A stretch of 25,335 nucleotides of DNA from Cercozoa sp. M6MM (GCA_040357565.1 JBDODJ010000154.1); one strand, 5' to 3'; positions 1 through 13,143 are shown, counted from the first letter of the stretch. A program made the numbers and translations. The notes: generated by a model from the letters alone, not told the origin.

Positions 1-46
<46 letters not shown>
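1..46. repeat. (AC)n microsatellite at left edge
   Basis: About 23 uninterrupted AC dinucleotides followed by a short AGAC tail. It lies downstream of the minus-strand secreted-protein gene and continues beyond the window. Confidence 0.97.
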
Positions 47-51
<5 letters not shown>

Positions 52-135
52 GACAGGAACGCACCGTATGAGAACGTAATGGAGTGACTGTAGAAGGCCG
101 CACGAGCTGCCGCGCCAAGCAGTCAAAATAACACT

Positions 136-907
136 TCAACTGAGCTTTAGATACAGTAAATTGTAAGGAAACATACAGACCTTGCGACACACGTGTTGGC
201 GACCTCCGTACGGCGACGTCAGCGACTGGCCTTGGGTGCCGCTGTCGAAACATGGGCAAGGTAAACTGACAGTAGGACCAGATTTGAGAGTGTGTGCACG
301 GTACCAAGCAGCGTGAAGCACGACATCAGTGGAAGGAACGCCAGCGGCAGTGGCGGCGACAGACTGGTTGGCAGGGCACGACGCTGAACAAGGGGAAATT
401 GGCACCGGGGGGGTGGGGGGGGGGGGGGCAAGGTGATGTATATTTAGCAGCTGAATTCAGCTCGGGTCCGGGAAGTGCGTGTGTGTGTGTGAGAGATCGA
501 ACATATCGAACATAAGTTTAGTACACGAATGCTCGTAGCACGTGACCGCGTACTGTCCTGCAGGAGTCTCGTGCAGCACGGCAGTGCAGCGCTGTTGCTT
601 GCCAATGTCGTCGACGGTGTCAGCGATGCAGTCCTGCTCAGTGAGAGAGTGCCATGCATTGTATTGCGCCGGAACTCTGGGGACCGAAGGAAGGGGGGAA
701 GGTGAGAATGCAGTACGGTCATGGCGCCGCGCAGAGTGAACTCACTGCTGCCCGAGGAGAAGGTCGCCTGGTCGGAACCAAGAGTGCATCCAGTCAATAA
801 CGAGTAACGAGGCGAGGTCCATCGACTGGAGGTAGTACCGAATGAGAGGCGCAGGAGGCAGCGAGCGCACTCGACGCAGCCAACAACGTAGTCAACACAA
901 GCTTCAT
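136..907 (-). CDS. Small secreted cysteine-containing protein, four exons (tentative model)
   Basis: Family not recognised. The start at 907 gives MKLVLTTLLAASSALAAS, a textbook signal peptide with a basic n-region, hydrophobic core and small residues before cleavage. Proposed exons are 907-839, 767-746, 674-525 and 383-136. The first junction uses a GTACTAC donor, the second a GTGAGT donor, the third a GTACTAA donor, and phases agree throughout. The mature part (about 145 residues) is rich in Ala, Ser and Thr and has about ten cysteines, including motifs EQDCIADT, VTCYEHS and LPCPCFDSG, so disulfides in an extracellular or vacuolar setting are likely. The intron between exons 3 and 4 contains a long C-run (minus-strand sense; G-run at 406-428) just before its TTCAG acceptor. 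The choice of donor in exon 2 and the exact C-terminus (a further intron after HVCRK is possible) are uncertain. Confidence 0.5.
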
Positions 908-1947
908 GCTGTCGCTGAGCGCGCACTGAGAGAAGAAACTAAAGAGGAACAAGGCAAAAACAACAAAATATGAGTGGTGTGAGTGTGACGCGAACCGGAG
1001 CGAGCGCTGTTCTCTCACTCGGTACCTCCTGCAAAAACAGGCACGTGCGATTGCAAAACGGCTGCAACTGACCGACTGGATCGTTTCGTTTCGTTTCAAG
1101 CCAGCCACGTGCTTGGTACTAACGATACGATCAGCGATCCACGCAACCACGGGTGCTCCGATCAGGTACCCAATTCTCTCGTTGGGAGTTGCATTAAGTT
1201 TAATTTTAATTCACCGCCGTGGTCAGAGATCGCAACGCCGTGCCGTACCTTCTAGCTTGTACGGAGCTCGGGTTTTTAATACCCGGAGTATGGACGATCG
1301 ATCACTCCATCAATTCAGTGGATTTAGTTCAGGCCATCTGCCAAGGCTCGCGCTGTTTGGCGACGTGCTGAAGAAAATCGAACTGTCTAGCGAGCTTACT
1401 TCTAAACAGGGGAGTTTAGGAAGGTTATCTTGGTGGGCTGCACTGTGTCCCCTGTCCGGCGTCGTTGAAACGGCAGGGCGGGCAACAAAACAAAGCAAAA
1501 AGAAGTAGGGGAGGTCCAGGACCAGGAGACTAGCTCGCCGATCCCGCTGTAGAGATTAGAATCACCACGACACCCGAAGGCGAGGTGAACGCGTCACAGA
1601 CGACCAAGTGCAGGAGGCCCTGCTCAGCGCTACGGGGAGGGCCTGCGTGATCACCCAACCCCGCAATGATCCAGGTAAGTTACTTTACCTCGGACCAGGG
1701 CACTTTACTATTTTGAGCTGCTGCCTGCGTCAACCAACACAGGTCATGGGTTACTCGATCCGACCCCAGAAATCATCTGAGAAAGGGTCTTGACTCGGCA
1801 AACTAAGATTGCCTCTAAACCTGGCCTACCAACTGACATTGAAAACTGAACCCGTCCCGGTCCGTCGGTCCATTAATCACCCCAGCGTCGGCTATCGGTC
1901 CGGCACAGCACGCTCAGGTAACGTTAGATGCGATGTCAATGATCGCG
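908..1947. other. About 1 kb with no firm gene
   Basis: It separates the secreted-protein start (907) from the end of the bromodomain gene (1948). One plus-strand stretch at about 1564-1672 reads as plausible coding (HHDT...RVTDDQVQEALLSATGRA) and is followed by a consensus GTAAGT donor at 1675 and a CAACACAG acceptor before 1742. No start, partner exon or family could be fixed. The first 200 bases probably hold the promoter of the secreted-protein gene; no TATA box is obvious. It may contain a small unmodelled gene or UTR. Confidence 0.4.
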
Positions 1948-2862
1948 TCATCGTCGCTGCTTGCGCGCAGACTGGCCCGGCAGCGATTTGGGCAGCTTGC
2001 GAGCCGGCTGTCGGCGTTTCCGCCGGTTCGGCGCGGTCTTGGTGGTCTTGGAGGCGACGGCCTCGTGGACCTGCACTGCCAACGGCTGCGGCAAAACGGG
2101 CTCGTACTGAAGCACTCGTTCGCGTAGTGCGTCAATCAAGCTGAAAAGCACTTCGGGTGGCACTTTTGACAGGTCCATCTGTTCAGACCAACCACAGAGC
2201 ATGCTCGAGAGATACCAAACACAGAAGGTCCAGGCATACCGATTGCTTTGCATTGTCAGCATCCGGGTCTGTGAGTGCCTCCGGTGCCTGCTGTTTCAGA
2301 CTCTCCATGATTTCGACAAATTCTTCGGGAGTGCGCAAACTGCGCAAGAGCGACACAAAATGCGCTCGTTCCTCTCGCAGTTGAACCTCATCGCTCGAGA
2401 CGCTTTTTCGGCGCCGTGCTTCCTCTCGCACGAGCTGCTGCTCTATGCGCACTTGCTGCTCGTGCAGCCACGTCAGCATCTTGCGTGCTTCACTGCAAGA
2501 GCACAAAATTCAACAGAAACACATAGACAACAAACAAACAACACTGAAAACTGAGCAAACACTACTCATTGTAAGGTGTGCCTGCCTTCACAAAGTGCGT
2601 GCAGTTCACGAACACTAATCGCAACTCGGCCAGGAATTCGCGAACCGTGCGGTACTCGCTGCGAGTCAGTTTGTGCGAAACATCATTGAGACACGTCGCA
2701 TGCGCGATCTTCTTTTTGTATTGTTTCCATAACTGCGCAAACCACCCAACACTAAAACCACCCAACACAATTACGTCAGGTGAGGAACACAATTACGTCA
2801 GGAGGTAACGTGTCTTTCGGGTGACGGACAAAACTGTCGCGGAACGGTTCACCTATCTCCTC
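1948..2862 (-). CDS. BET-type bromodomain + NET domain protein, N-terminus unresolved
   Basis: Nuclear reader of acetylated histones, by family. Exons 2862-2797, 2732-2566, 2492-2240 and 2178-1948 join in phase. The first two give a bromodomain: EPFRDSFVRHP (end of helix Z/ZA loop), YKKKIAHATCLNDVSHKL where families usually have YxxxIxxPMDLxxIxxKL, then EFLAELRLVFVNCTHF and GTPYNDEARKML, with the acetyl-lysine-binding Asn expected in NCTHF. After a charged coiled-coil linker comes REERAHFVSLLRSLRTPEEF...IMESL...MDLSKVPPEVLFSLIDALRER, which matches the NET (extra-terminal) domain layout. The tail (KTAPNRRKRRQPARK...ARKQRR) is a strongly basic nuclear-localisation-like end. Introns are 64, 73 and 61 nt. 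The upstream exon coding helix Z and the start codon were not found; at about 240 residues the protein would be very short for a BET member and has one bromodomain. Alternative: another bromodomain class with a NET-like helix bundle. Confidence 0.7.
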
Positions 2863-2940
2863 CTGTGCTCATGCACGAATGGGCAGGTACGTATGCAGAA
2901 CAAACTCCGGTCATGCACGAAAGGGCAGGCATGTGCACCT
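2741..2940. repeat. Cluster of short direct duplications in the 5' part of the bromodomain gene
   Basis: Three independent near-perfect duplications lie within 200 bases: ACCACCCAACACTAAA/ACCACCCAACAC (about 2740-2767), AACACAATTACGTCAGG twice (about 2764-2802), and TCATGCACGAAtGGGCAGG / TCATGCACGAAaGGGCAGG (about 2869-2888 and 2910-2929). The first two fall in or at the edge of an intron, the last upstream of the first confirmed exon. Confidence 0.75.
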
Positions 2941-3216
2941 GCGTTGCCTTCAACAACGACTCACATTCTCTGAATGCAGAAGACATCTAGCGTGGCGATC
3001 ATACACCAAAGCACACGCTGGCGGTGTGATTCAGCTCAATCGAGCAGTAAAATGTGTTTTATTTTTAGGAGCGCCGATTAACCAGCACGATTCCTAGCAG
3101 CTCTCAAGCAATCTATTGACGTTATCGATGTGCCAGCACTTTTTCTAAGTCATTTTGTCAAGAGAGTCGTTGTTCTACATCTGCAGTCTGGGCGTTGAAT
3201 ATTTCAAGGGGCGCGG
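2863..3216. promoter_or_regulatory. Shared upstream region of two divergent genes
   Basis: The bromodomain gene points left and the codanin-like gene points right, with only about 350 bases between the first confirmed exon of one and the ATG of the other. The unlocated first exon of the bromodomain gene must also lie here (an ATG at about 3031 on the minus strand followed by a GTGAGT donor is one candidate). No TATA box or known operator is evident. Confidence 0.45.
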
Positions 3217-5209
3217 ATGGCTGGCATCGCGACGCAGTTGTCGTTGGAAAAGAAACATCACCTGTTCGCACGATTTCTCAACGATGTGAGAGGTACCTCT
3301 GGATTTGCACTTGAACTACGCTTGACTTATGCACTTCCGTGCTCAAAGGTGAGTCACCGCAAGGTCTGCTGCAAGCATTGTCTTCAGTTGAGTCGTGGCC
3401 CTTGGGAGAGAGTTTCGAGCCTGAACTGAACGGCATTGCAACAACACCGAGTGTGGATAAAGCGTCTCCTCCAAATGTGATCGAGCTTATTGAAGAAGAT
3501 GACGGGTTCGTGACGGTGCCAGTGTCACATATCATCGACGACAAGAAAATCTGCTCGTTGCGTGATGGCTTGAACGAGCAGTATTCAAGTGAGCGAGAAG
3601 CGGCCACACTGAACGAACGTCTGGTCCACGCAGGTGCCAAACGCGAAAATTGCCGGTCTCTCGCATTGTTTCTGCTGTATGTGCGTTCACTGCCGGATGC
3701 GCTGGGATACGTGTAAGATACACTTCTATCTGTCCACTGTCTAGTTACATCGCTGCCTCATGTGCCAAAAACAGAGAAGGACGTGCTATTCTGCAACGAA
3801 GCTTGTCGCAATTGTTGCCAGAAGCAAGTCAAGCGAAACTACGCGCTGCCTTCCTCGCACTTCGTCTGCGCTTTCGCGGAGGTAAGGTGCCCGGGGGGGT
3901 AAGAATACAGGGAAAGAACAGGGAAACTTGTTGTGCAGAGACACCGCAGCAGCGAGCTTTGTGTCGCTGGTTGAATCACGCGCTCGAGTGGCACTTTTTG
4001 CGACTACTGTCGCAACTCGCGCTGCAGCAGCGCGATCGCGAGGAGTACGGGGACGTGCTTGATTCGCAGTCGCTCTACGTATTGCTTTCGTCTTAATCAG
4101 TTGTTGCATTTGCATGCGTACATGTGCATGTGGCTCAGAGAGGTCTGCTAGACGATAACGAGAAACTATCAACAACACTGGTCAAGCACATTCGACGTTC
4201 CTTAAGGTACTCTGGTGTGTGTGTGTGTGTGAACTTTATGCAGTGTCTTTACACGATTCGGCACGAGTAGAGCAGTCGCGCATGCGCACACAGATGCCGT
4301 GTTGGCACTGATTCACGCCGAGTTTCTTGTGCACCCTGTAAACTGCACCTGCCTTGTGTCGACATATTGCATGTGTGTTTATCGGTGTCTTTTTACAGTT
4401 GTGCACACCGCTGATATCGGCGTCGTCGCTGGTCGCTTTGTCGGTACGCTCTGACTCCAGCTGAGTTGATTTGAGTCACGACATTCACTTTCCACTGTGC
4501 GAGAGTAGGCTCAGTTGGCAACACTGCTGCACTTTGCCCTGCAAGTGCCGGCGCACGCAGTCGATGCAGAGCGACGATCGCACGGCGACTGGCAACTCAA
4601 GTTGCAGGCCACTGTATTACGCGCTTTACTTGTCTCACCCTACCATCTTGCTGAGTGGTTCTTCTTGTCTGCAGGTGTTCCTCATCAGCGACATGACACG
4701 AGACCTCGGTGCCAGTGTGCCAAAGAAACAGCAGCAGAGAAAGCGACGACACGTTGTGCAGCACAATAACTGGACGCGACACTGTACCTTGCTTGTTCCT
4801 ATGTCTGCCAATCTGACTGCCTGCTCAGGGTCCTCGGCCTCGTCGATCGCAACAGCCAAGGCGCAGCACCGGCAACAGCTGCAGCGGCTGCCACTATTGC
4901 TGGTGCAGTGTGTGCGCGGACACTCGCGCAGTGCGCACGTCAACGCCGCATGTATCCTTTCATGCTTTTGTTTATCTTCGATGATAATAGTAATGTGTAG
5001 GCTTGCTGGCACTGGCTACGATGCTGCGATTGGACACGCTCTTCTTTGACGCCAACGACACAGCCGACGTGCGCATCGCACTAGAGCAGGCACTGCTCAA
5101 CGAGCGCATTCGACTGAGGGACACGCAGCGTGTTACGGACCTGCTGCAGGAACTACCTTACCTTGTGGCACACATCGGTACCGAACAGTTTAACTCTCTA
5201 TGTGTTTGC

Positions 5210-5258
<49 letters not shown>

Positions 5259-5373
5259 TATTTGCATTTATGTATAGGGCTGTTCAGTACGTCGCTGTCA
5301 TTGTTCCGGATGCTGCGTCGTGTGCTTTTGATCTGGCGACCGCGTCTGCCGGACTATCCGTACCAATGTTCTT

Positions 5374-5428
<55 letters not shown>

Positions 5429-7305
5429 CGCACACACACACACACACACACACATGAGTGGTCTGTCCGTGTAGTGAGGCCGACCAGGACATGACTGAAA
5501 TCTTGTTGAACGACGAGACACAGGAGGCACAGTATCTGCGCGCACCTCACAACGATGCGACCGAACCTGTGTGGCCGTCCATGACGGCACAACTCGCACT
5601 GGTACACTCTGCAACTGTCGTGCAACTAACACTCTGGGTTACCTTTCATCCCTCTCGTTAGATGTCACTGTTTGGAGAATGCGTTCCACGCAAGCGACAG
5701 GTACGTGGGTGTCTCCTTAGACGAGTCTCTGCATGTGCATGTTGCATATGTGTGTATGTGTGTGCAGGTGATGGAGTGCCTGTTGGGCAGTTGTGTGCGT
5801 CGCATGCGCAGCTTCGCGCGTGCACTCGACATCAATGCCACCCGTGTGTTGGTACCACTTGTGTGTGTCTGTGGGTGCGTGTGAACTCTGTGTCTGTAGA
5901 CAATGGGTATGGGTGTGTGTGTGTGTGCAGCCAAAGCAAGTGGCAGCTATGGCGCCGTTCCATGTGACAGTGCTGCAGTGTGTCGCCGCTGTCACTGCCG
6001 AGTTGGTACGCCAGGTTCGACTTGTTTGACTTTGTGTATCACTCAGACTGTGCACTGCAGGTGACTGACACGTCGGACGAAGGTTCCGACAGCGTCTCTA
6101 CGTTTACGAATGGCATCTTGTCACACCTGGACGATGCCCTCCGCAGCGCATTTACGACGCTGCACCGCATGCGGTACCTTTCCCTTTTCTTTCTTTGGTG
6201 CAGGGTGTGCACACTGGAGTCTGCACACAGCAAGACCAACACAACGACGGAAGTGTCCAACTCCGACACCTTTGTGTTCCCACAACTGTACGCTTCATCA
6301 ATGTCGGTCTCGTCTGTGTCGTCACCTGCACTGTCACCTGCACTGTCACCTGCCTTGTCGTCTACGTCGTCGCCACTGAGCGACGGTTTCGGCCGAGGCG
6401 TCGCACTGGCCCTAATGACGGCGACACCTGTGATCACACCGGCGTGGAGTACGCTATGCAACGTGGCCGTGCCTGTGCTGCTTGATATGCACGCGCACCT
6501 GTGCCTCGACCTGTCGCGATTCGCGCTGCCGCTGCTGTCGTCGCTGGTCGGGCACGAGACTGCCGACGATGCGCTTGCAGCCTTGCGTACCACGAGACCT
6601 CCGACTGTATGAAACTGTGACCGATAGGTGCGATATTGTAGGTCGCAACGCTGCACAATGTCGCCAGGCACAGCGCAGCTTTGTGTCGCACGTCGATGCG
6701 AGTGCCGTGTCCTCGGTGCTCCCGGTGCTGTCACGTGCTGCTGCACGATACGTCAACTGTGCCTGTGATGATGTCGCCGTTGCTGCCGTACCTATACCGT
6801 GGTCTGTGCTGTCCCATTTGTGCATTACTGTTGTTTTCTTGCAGGTATCCGGCGTGTGGCTGCGTGCGCACCATTCGCACCTGTTCCACCGTGCCACATT
6901 GTTCCTACATGCCGAGATCGGGTGGGTCACTATGCCTTCATGTTTTTCTAGGTGTATGTTTCTGGATGCAATGGTAGTCGACTGGAGCGAGCGTCGCAGT
7001 CGTCGGATGTTTCTTCAGCGCTGACACGACAGCTCCTGTCTCTGCGTCTCTGTGTGAGACGTGTCCGTGCTGCCGGTAGATTGCCCTGTCGATCACTGCA
7101 TGTCAGGAGATATTCCTATTTGCCGTAGGAACGAGATGCTATGCCAACGTGGCAGAGTTCCTGGCGGGTCTCCTCGTGGGTGAGCTTTGTTTCAACTGTT
7201 GGTACGCAGCTCATGACGGTTTATACCTGCACAGAATCGGGTGCACTGACGCGAAGTACAGTTTTAACTGTCATCCCACTCGTTGCTGACACTGTGATTT
7301 ACCAC

Positions 7306-7357
<52 letters not shown>

Positions 7358-7367
7358 NNNNNNNNNN

Positions 7368-7418
<51 letters not shown>

Positions 7419-9254
7419 TGTGTGTGTGTGCGTGTGTGTGAACACGCGGGAATGTGCGAAATAGCTCGGTCTCCTCGCATGGTGCCGCATCCCGCTGCCG
7501 AAACTGAACGGCGCCTTGCACCGATTGTACGCGCTGCTGCGTTCGGACCTGCCGGAGGTGCAGCGCTCTCTCCTGGCCGACCTTGTTCCTGCACACGTCG
7601 ATCTGCGTGCACCCGGTCTCACTGGTACCCGCCACTATTCTGTATGTGCCTGTCCTCTGCACACTGTATGCTTGTCTAATGTACACTGTACTTGGACGTA
7701 CATTACAGGGTACCCACAACCCGACAATGCTGTCGCGCAGCATGTCAAATCCGTCGTGGCCAAGTACGCCTCACTGGCGATGCCGTGGAAGATGTGCGCT
7801 CCACAGGGACCTGCGACACCACTGCCGCGTTTGCTGGAGTTATGTGGCTACAAACGAGCTGAATGTACCACAGACTACACGTACTGTCGTAGCCTAAGAC
7901 TTGAGTATGTGTGTTTGCATTTAGATATGGACGAAAGCGACGGCCACATGGACGCTGCAGCTTCAAGCGACGCCGAGAGTGTCTTTGCTTCGGCACGTGA
8001 TGACCTGTGCATGCTGCTACTCAAGGTGCTACCTCCTTGATTTCTCTGGTTTTTGTGTGTTTGGTAGTGACCTCTCTATTGGACAGGAACTGCTACCCTT
8101 CAGTGCACTACCGTCGGACACAGTGTTCTGGCTGAGTGAGGGCGCTCCGAAGTAAAGGGTTTTGGATACTCAGCTGATTGATATGTGAGTGCTCATGTGG
8201 TAGCAACGAAGGTACGCCGCGACATCGTGCAGTGCGAGATCGCGTGTTACCGCTGGTGTGGCGCTACGGTGCCTGTGCCACGCGGTCGCTCACACGGCGG
8301 GCTCACACGCTGCTGCAGTACACGATCATTGAGTTCGGCTGCACCAATGGTTGCTGTCATGTCTCCCGGTTGTATAGGCGTACGTTCACGTTTTGTGTGT
8401 ACTCAGATGTGGGCCCACTGCTGGCTCATATGTTTCCGCACTTCTTGCGTCGCTCGCTGCGTGCGTATCCGGACGCAGTGCCGATGCAGGCGATAGGCGA
8501 CGTCTTTATCGCTGTACACTCAGCACACAGTACACACACATGTGCAAATATGTGTGTGTAGGTGGCACACTGCGAGATGCCGTCGCCGTACGAAGCACTG
8601 CCGTTGTACTGCTGCCGTGTCGTGGCCGATCGCATTCTGCGCAGCTGTATCAGTGCTGACACCAACAGCAGTGACAGTAGCGGCTTCCTCAACACTCGCG
8701 ACGAAGCCTTCGTGCCACACCGGCGCAGTCGTTCTGCCATTGTACCCTCTGCTCCTACATGATGACGAGTTTGCCTACTTCAGTCTCCCTATGCAGGTAG
8801 CCAGCAGTGACGAAGGCGCACACTACCGTGTACACTGACCCCTAGATACTTTTCCCTGCTATTTTTGCTATGGTATGCGGTACCCGTAGAGTATGCCTCC
8901 TGCGGGCACGAGAGAAACGCGCACACCTGGTCGCTCGCACTTCCCGATGCAGCTCGTGCTGATGCTGCACGCTTCACTCGGCGCACTGCCACAGCAGCTG
9001 CTGCCGGAGGCGTTCGACATTGTCGAAGAGGTCCTCGATGCGGCGCCGATCAGCGAGTGCGAACGCAGTCTCGACGTGTTAAGGTGCTGGTTTCTTCTTT
9101 GTCTCTCAAGCACATACCTCTTTTTAACAACCCTGGAACCAGACAACTGCTGTGGCGCAACTACGACCTGTCGCGCCGAGATCTCATCCTGCACTGGTAC
9201 ATCCGGCAGGTGGCGCGCTTGCGGAAACGAATCGGCATGCAGTCAGCACTCTAA
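3217..9254 (+). CDS. Codanin-1-like large helical protein, about 30 exons
   Basis: Codanin-1 in animals is a cytosolic scaffold that binds and sequesters the H3-H4 chaperone ASF1. The order of exon-encoded blocks here follows that family as I recall it: EWHFLRLLSQL (3939-4078), RGLLDDNEKLSTTLVKHIRR (4139-4206), DWQLKLQATVLRALL (4509-4630), DTADVRIALEQALLNE (5001-5177), a block around VMECLLGSCVRRMRSFA (5768-5851), NVAVPVLLDMHAHLCL (6204-6586), and SALTRQLLSLRLC then EIFLFAVGTRCYANVAEFLA (6952-7053, 7107-). Many junctions were checked for phase: 3292/3349, 3712/3775, 3881/3939, 4078/4139, 4206/4271, 4337/4399, 5177/5278, 5359/5475, 5851/5931, 6005/6061, 6586/6642, 9083/9143. The start at 3217 is the first ATG, opening MAGIATQLSLEKKHHLF. 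The last exon (9143-9254) ends QVARLRKRIGMQSAL and is followed by AATAAA at 9431. The C-terminal 400 or so residues after about 7700 exceed what I expect for codanin-1 and could be a lineage extension or a second gene. Similarity is from memory, not a search. Confidence 0.5.
5211..5257. repeat. (TG)n microsatellite in a codanin-like intron
   Basis: A pure TG run filling most of the intron 5178-5277, which starts GTACCG and ends TATAG. Confidence 0.95.
5377..5454. repeat. (CA)n microsatellite in the next intron
   Basis: An interrupted CA run (AAAC and GCAC interruptions) in the intron 5360-5474. It is the reverse-complement repeat of its neighbour at 5211-5257; the two are only about 120 bases apart and could pair as a stem around the 82-nt exon between them. 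Confidence 0.95.
7309..7440. repeat. (TG)n microsatellite with a 10-N gap
   Basis: A TG array interrupted by N at 7358-7367, a placeholder for unresolved length. It lies in the intron between the exon ending LAGLL (about 7175) and the exon starting at about 7466. Confidence 0.95.
7466..9254 (+). other. C-terminal block of the codanin-like gene, or a separate gene
   Basis: Clear coding stretches run to the stop at 9254: PLPKLNGALHRLYALLRSDL (about 7466-7625), AVAQHVKSVVAKYASLAMP (about 7710-7905), DESDGHMDAAASSDAESVF (to about 8023), IGQELLPFSALPSDTVFW (about 8070-8152), VRDRVLPLVWRYGACATRS (about 8235-8370), GPLLAHMFPHFLRRSLRAY (about 8407-8512), VAHCEMPSPYEALPLYCC (8562 on) and MQLVLMLHASLGALPQQLL (8947-9083). 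The protein is almost entirely helical and looks HEAT/ARM-like. No promoter-like gap or start separates it from the preceding exons, which favours one gene, but the family match is lost here. Confidence 0.45.
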
Positions 9255-9430
9255 CCAGTCTATTGAAAAGCGAAGTCGCTGCTGTCAATCCTGCCGTATC
9301 CATACATACACGCCGCTGTTGTCGTCTGTCCGATACAGTGGTTCCGTTCCCGTCCGTTCGTTTGCATCTTGCAACTTCGCACCGTTTTTATGCTTACGGC
9401 TTCGCTAAGGAGAGGCTGGCATAGCGGCGC

Positions 9431-9436
9431 AATAAA
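9431..9436 (+). promoter_or_regulatory. AATAAA polyadenylation signal of the codanin-like gene
   Basis: A canonical hexamer 177 bases after the stop at 9254, followed by an A-run at about 9450. Confidence 0.6.
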
Positions 9437-9993
9437 TTTACCGTACGCACGAAAAAAAATGAAATTCAACTGCTGGAGATCTGGCAGGGTTGTGGCATAC
9501 TGAACACCGGGAAGGACAGCACGATGGAAGCCCTGCTTGTGTCAATTCGACGAATGGCAGCTAAAGCAAGTCCCCACTCACCAAATCAGGAAATTAAAAG
9601 TCGACTCATGGGCCAAATACTGAGGAGGAACACCAACAAAGCGGTTCCGAGCTACAGCGAGGCTTTAAACGATTTCAGGTCCAACAAACTTTGTTTCAAG
9701 GGGCAACATAATGCAGCTAAATTCGATCATCGACCCACAGAAATATTTTAAAAAATACAGTTCATCTTCAAGAAACGACCTCAGCGCCGAGAAGGAGGGG
9801 TGAGCGCGATAGCGATGCGGCATGTGGCCTAGAATAATTCTAAGGCGGCATGCGGCTCAGCGCAATCAAATGATCAAGCGTTTCGCATCTCTGCACCTGA
9901 CTCGCGTACGATACCTTTTTGTTGTTTCCTTCGGTCGCGTGTTTGTCGATACACCTTCTTGAGCAGCTGAAGCAGATAGACCACCGATTAGAC
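9437..9993. other. A/T-richer intergenic block with a short open frame
   Basis: Plus-strand bases 9524-9751 stay open for 75 codons from ATG (MEALLVSIRRMAAKASPH... ending HRPTEIF), and the frame is open upstream to about 9462. Its A-rich codon use differs from the neighbouring genes and no family was recognised; it may be a degraded insertion or a chance frame. From about 9790 the sequence probably holds the promoter of the gene at 9994, with a repeated GCGGCATG flanking the palindrome AGAATAATTCT (about 9830-9842). Confidence 0.35.
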
Positions 9994-12729
<2,736 letters not shown>

Positions 12730-12788
12730 TGTTTTCTTAAGTGTTTTGTCGAGTCAGACAACTCACGTCAAAATGCTGTTTGCTGCAC

Positions 12789-12794
12789 AATAAA
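12789..12794 (+). promoter_or_regulatory. AATAAA polyadenylation signal
   Basis: A canonical hexamer 60 bases after the stop at 12729 of the 613-residue gene. Confidence 0.7.
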
Positions 12795-12948
12795 AACGGA
12801 CGATGCTCTCGCAGCTTGCCGATATAGAAAGCCCAACCATTACAGCGTTGAGATCGACGTAGCGACACTTGTGATTGGCTGCCGCTTGAAGGCTGTTGTG
12901 ATAAAGCGGCGCCGGTTTTCGGTTCACGGGGCAGCAGGCAGAGGCACT

Positions 12949-13143
12949 TCACGGGCAGCAGATGACACCGGCATTCGTGGAGGGACGCGCGTCACTCGAC
13001 GTTCCAGTTAGAGTTCTGGCACTTCGGGTGCCCTCACTCAAGTTGATGGTCGGCGTCTGATCGACAACACGGACTCGCGCACTCAGATTGCTCGCCCGGC
13101 GTCGCGTGGGGAAGAACCCAATCTGCACGGAACTGCAGCCCAT
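12949..13143 (-). CDS. Possible 64-residue protein with N-terminal MGCSS
   Basis: No family recognised. The frame opens MGCSSVQIGFFPTRRRASNL, with Gly2 (a possible N-myristoylation site), Cys3 (possible palmitoylation), a basic RRRAS patch that fits a PKA-type site, then a Ser/Thr-rich stretch and the end GVICCP. Such a layout is typical of small peripheral membrane proteins, but this is inference from one short frame. It stands alone between the end of the 613-residue gene and the start of the DinB gene, on the opposite strand. A donor at CC|GTGAAG near the stop would allow another short exon. A competing reading of the same strand at about 13034-13330 (NHPGFRLFVSWIRTTKS) is also open. Confidence 0.3.
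   Translation of the reverse strand: MGCSSVQIGFFPTRRRASNLSARVRVVDQTPTINLSEGTRSARTLTGTSSDARPSTNAGVICCP

Noticed and set aside
3339-4096. RUN-domain protein as the identity of the first codanin-like exons
   Set aside because: The RALCRWLNHAL segment superficially recalls RUN domains, but the following exons (LLDDNEKL, the DWQ block, and so on) fit codanin-1 order better.
5130-5632. Long open frames of Cys-Val or His-Thr repeats
   Set aside because: They are translations of TG/CA microsatellites in introns; the same happens at 7264-7612, 11322-11622 and 17393-17799.
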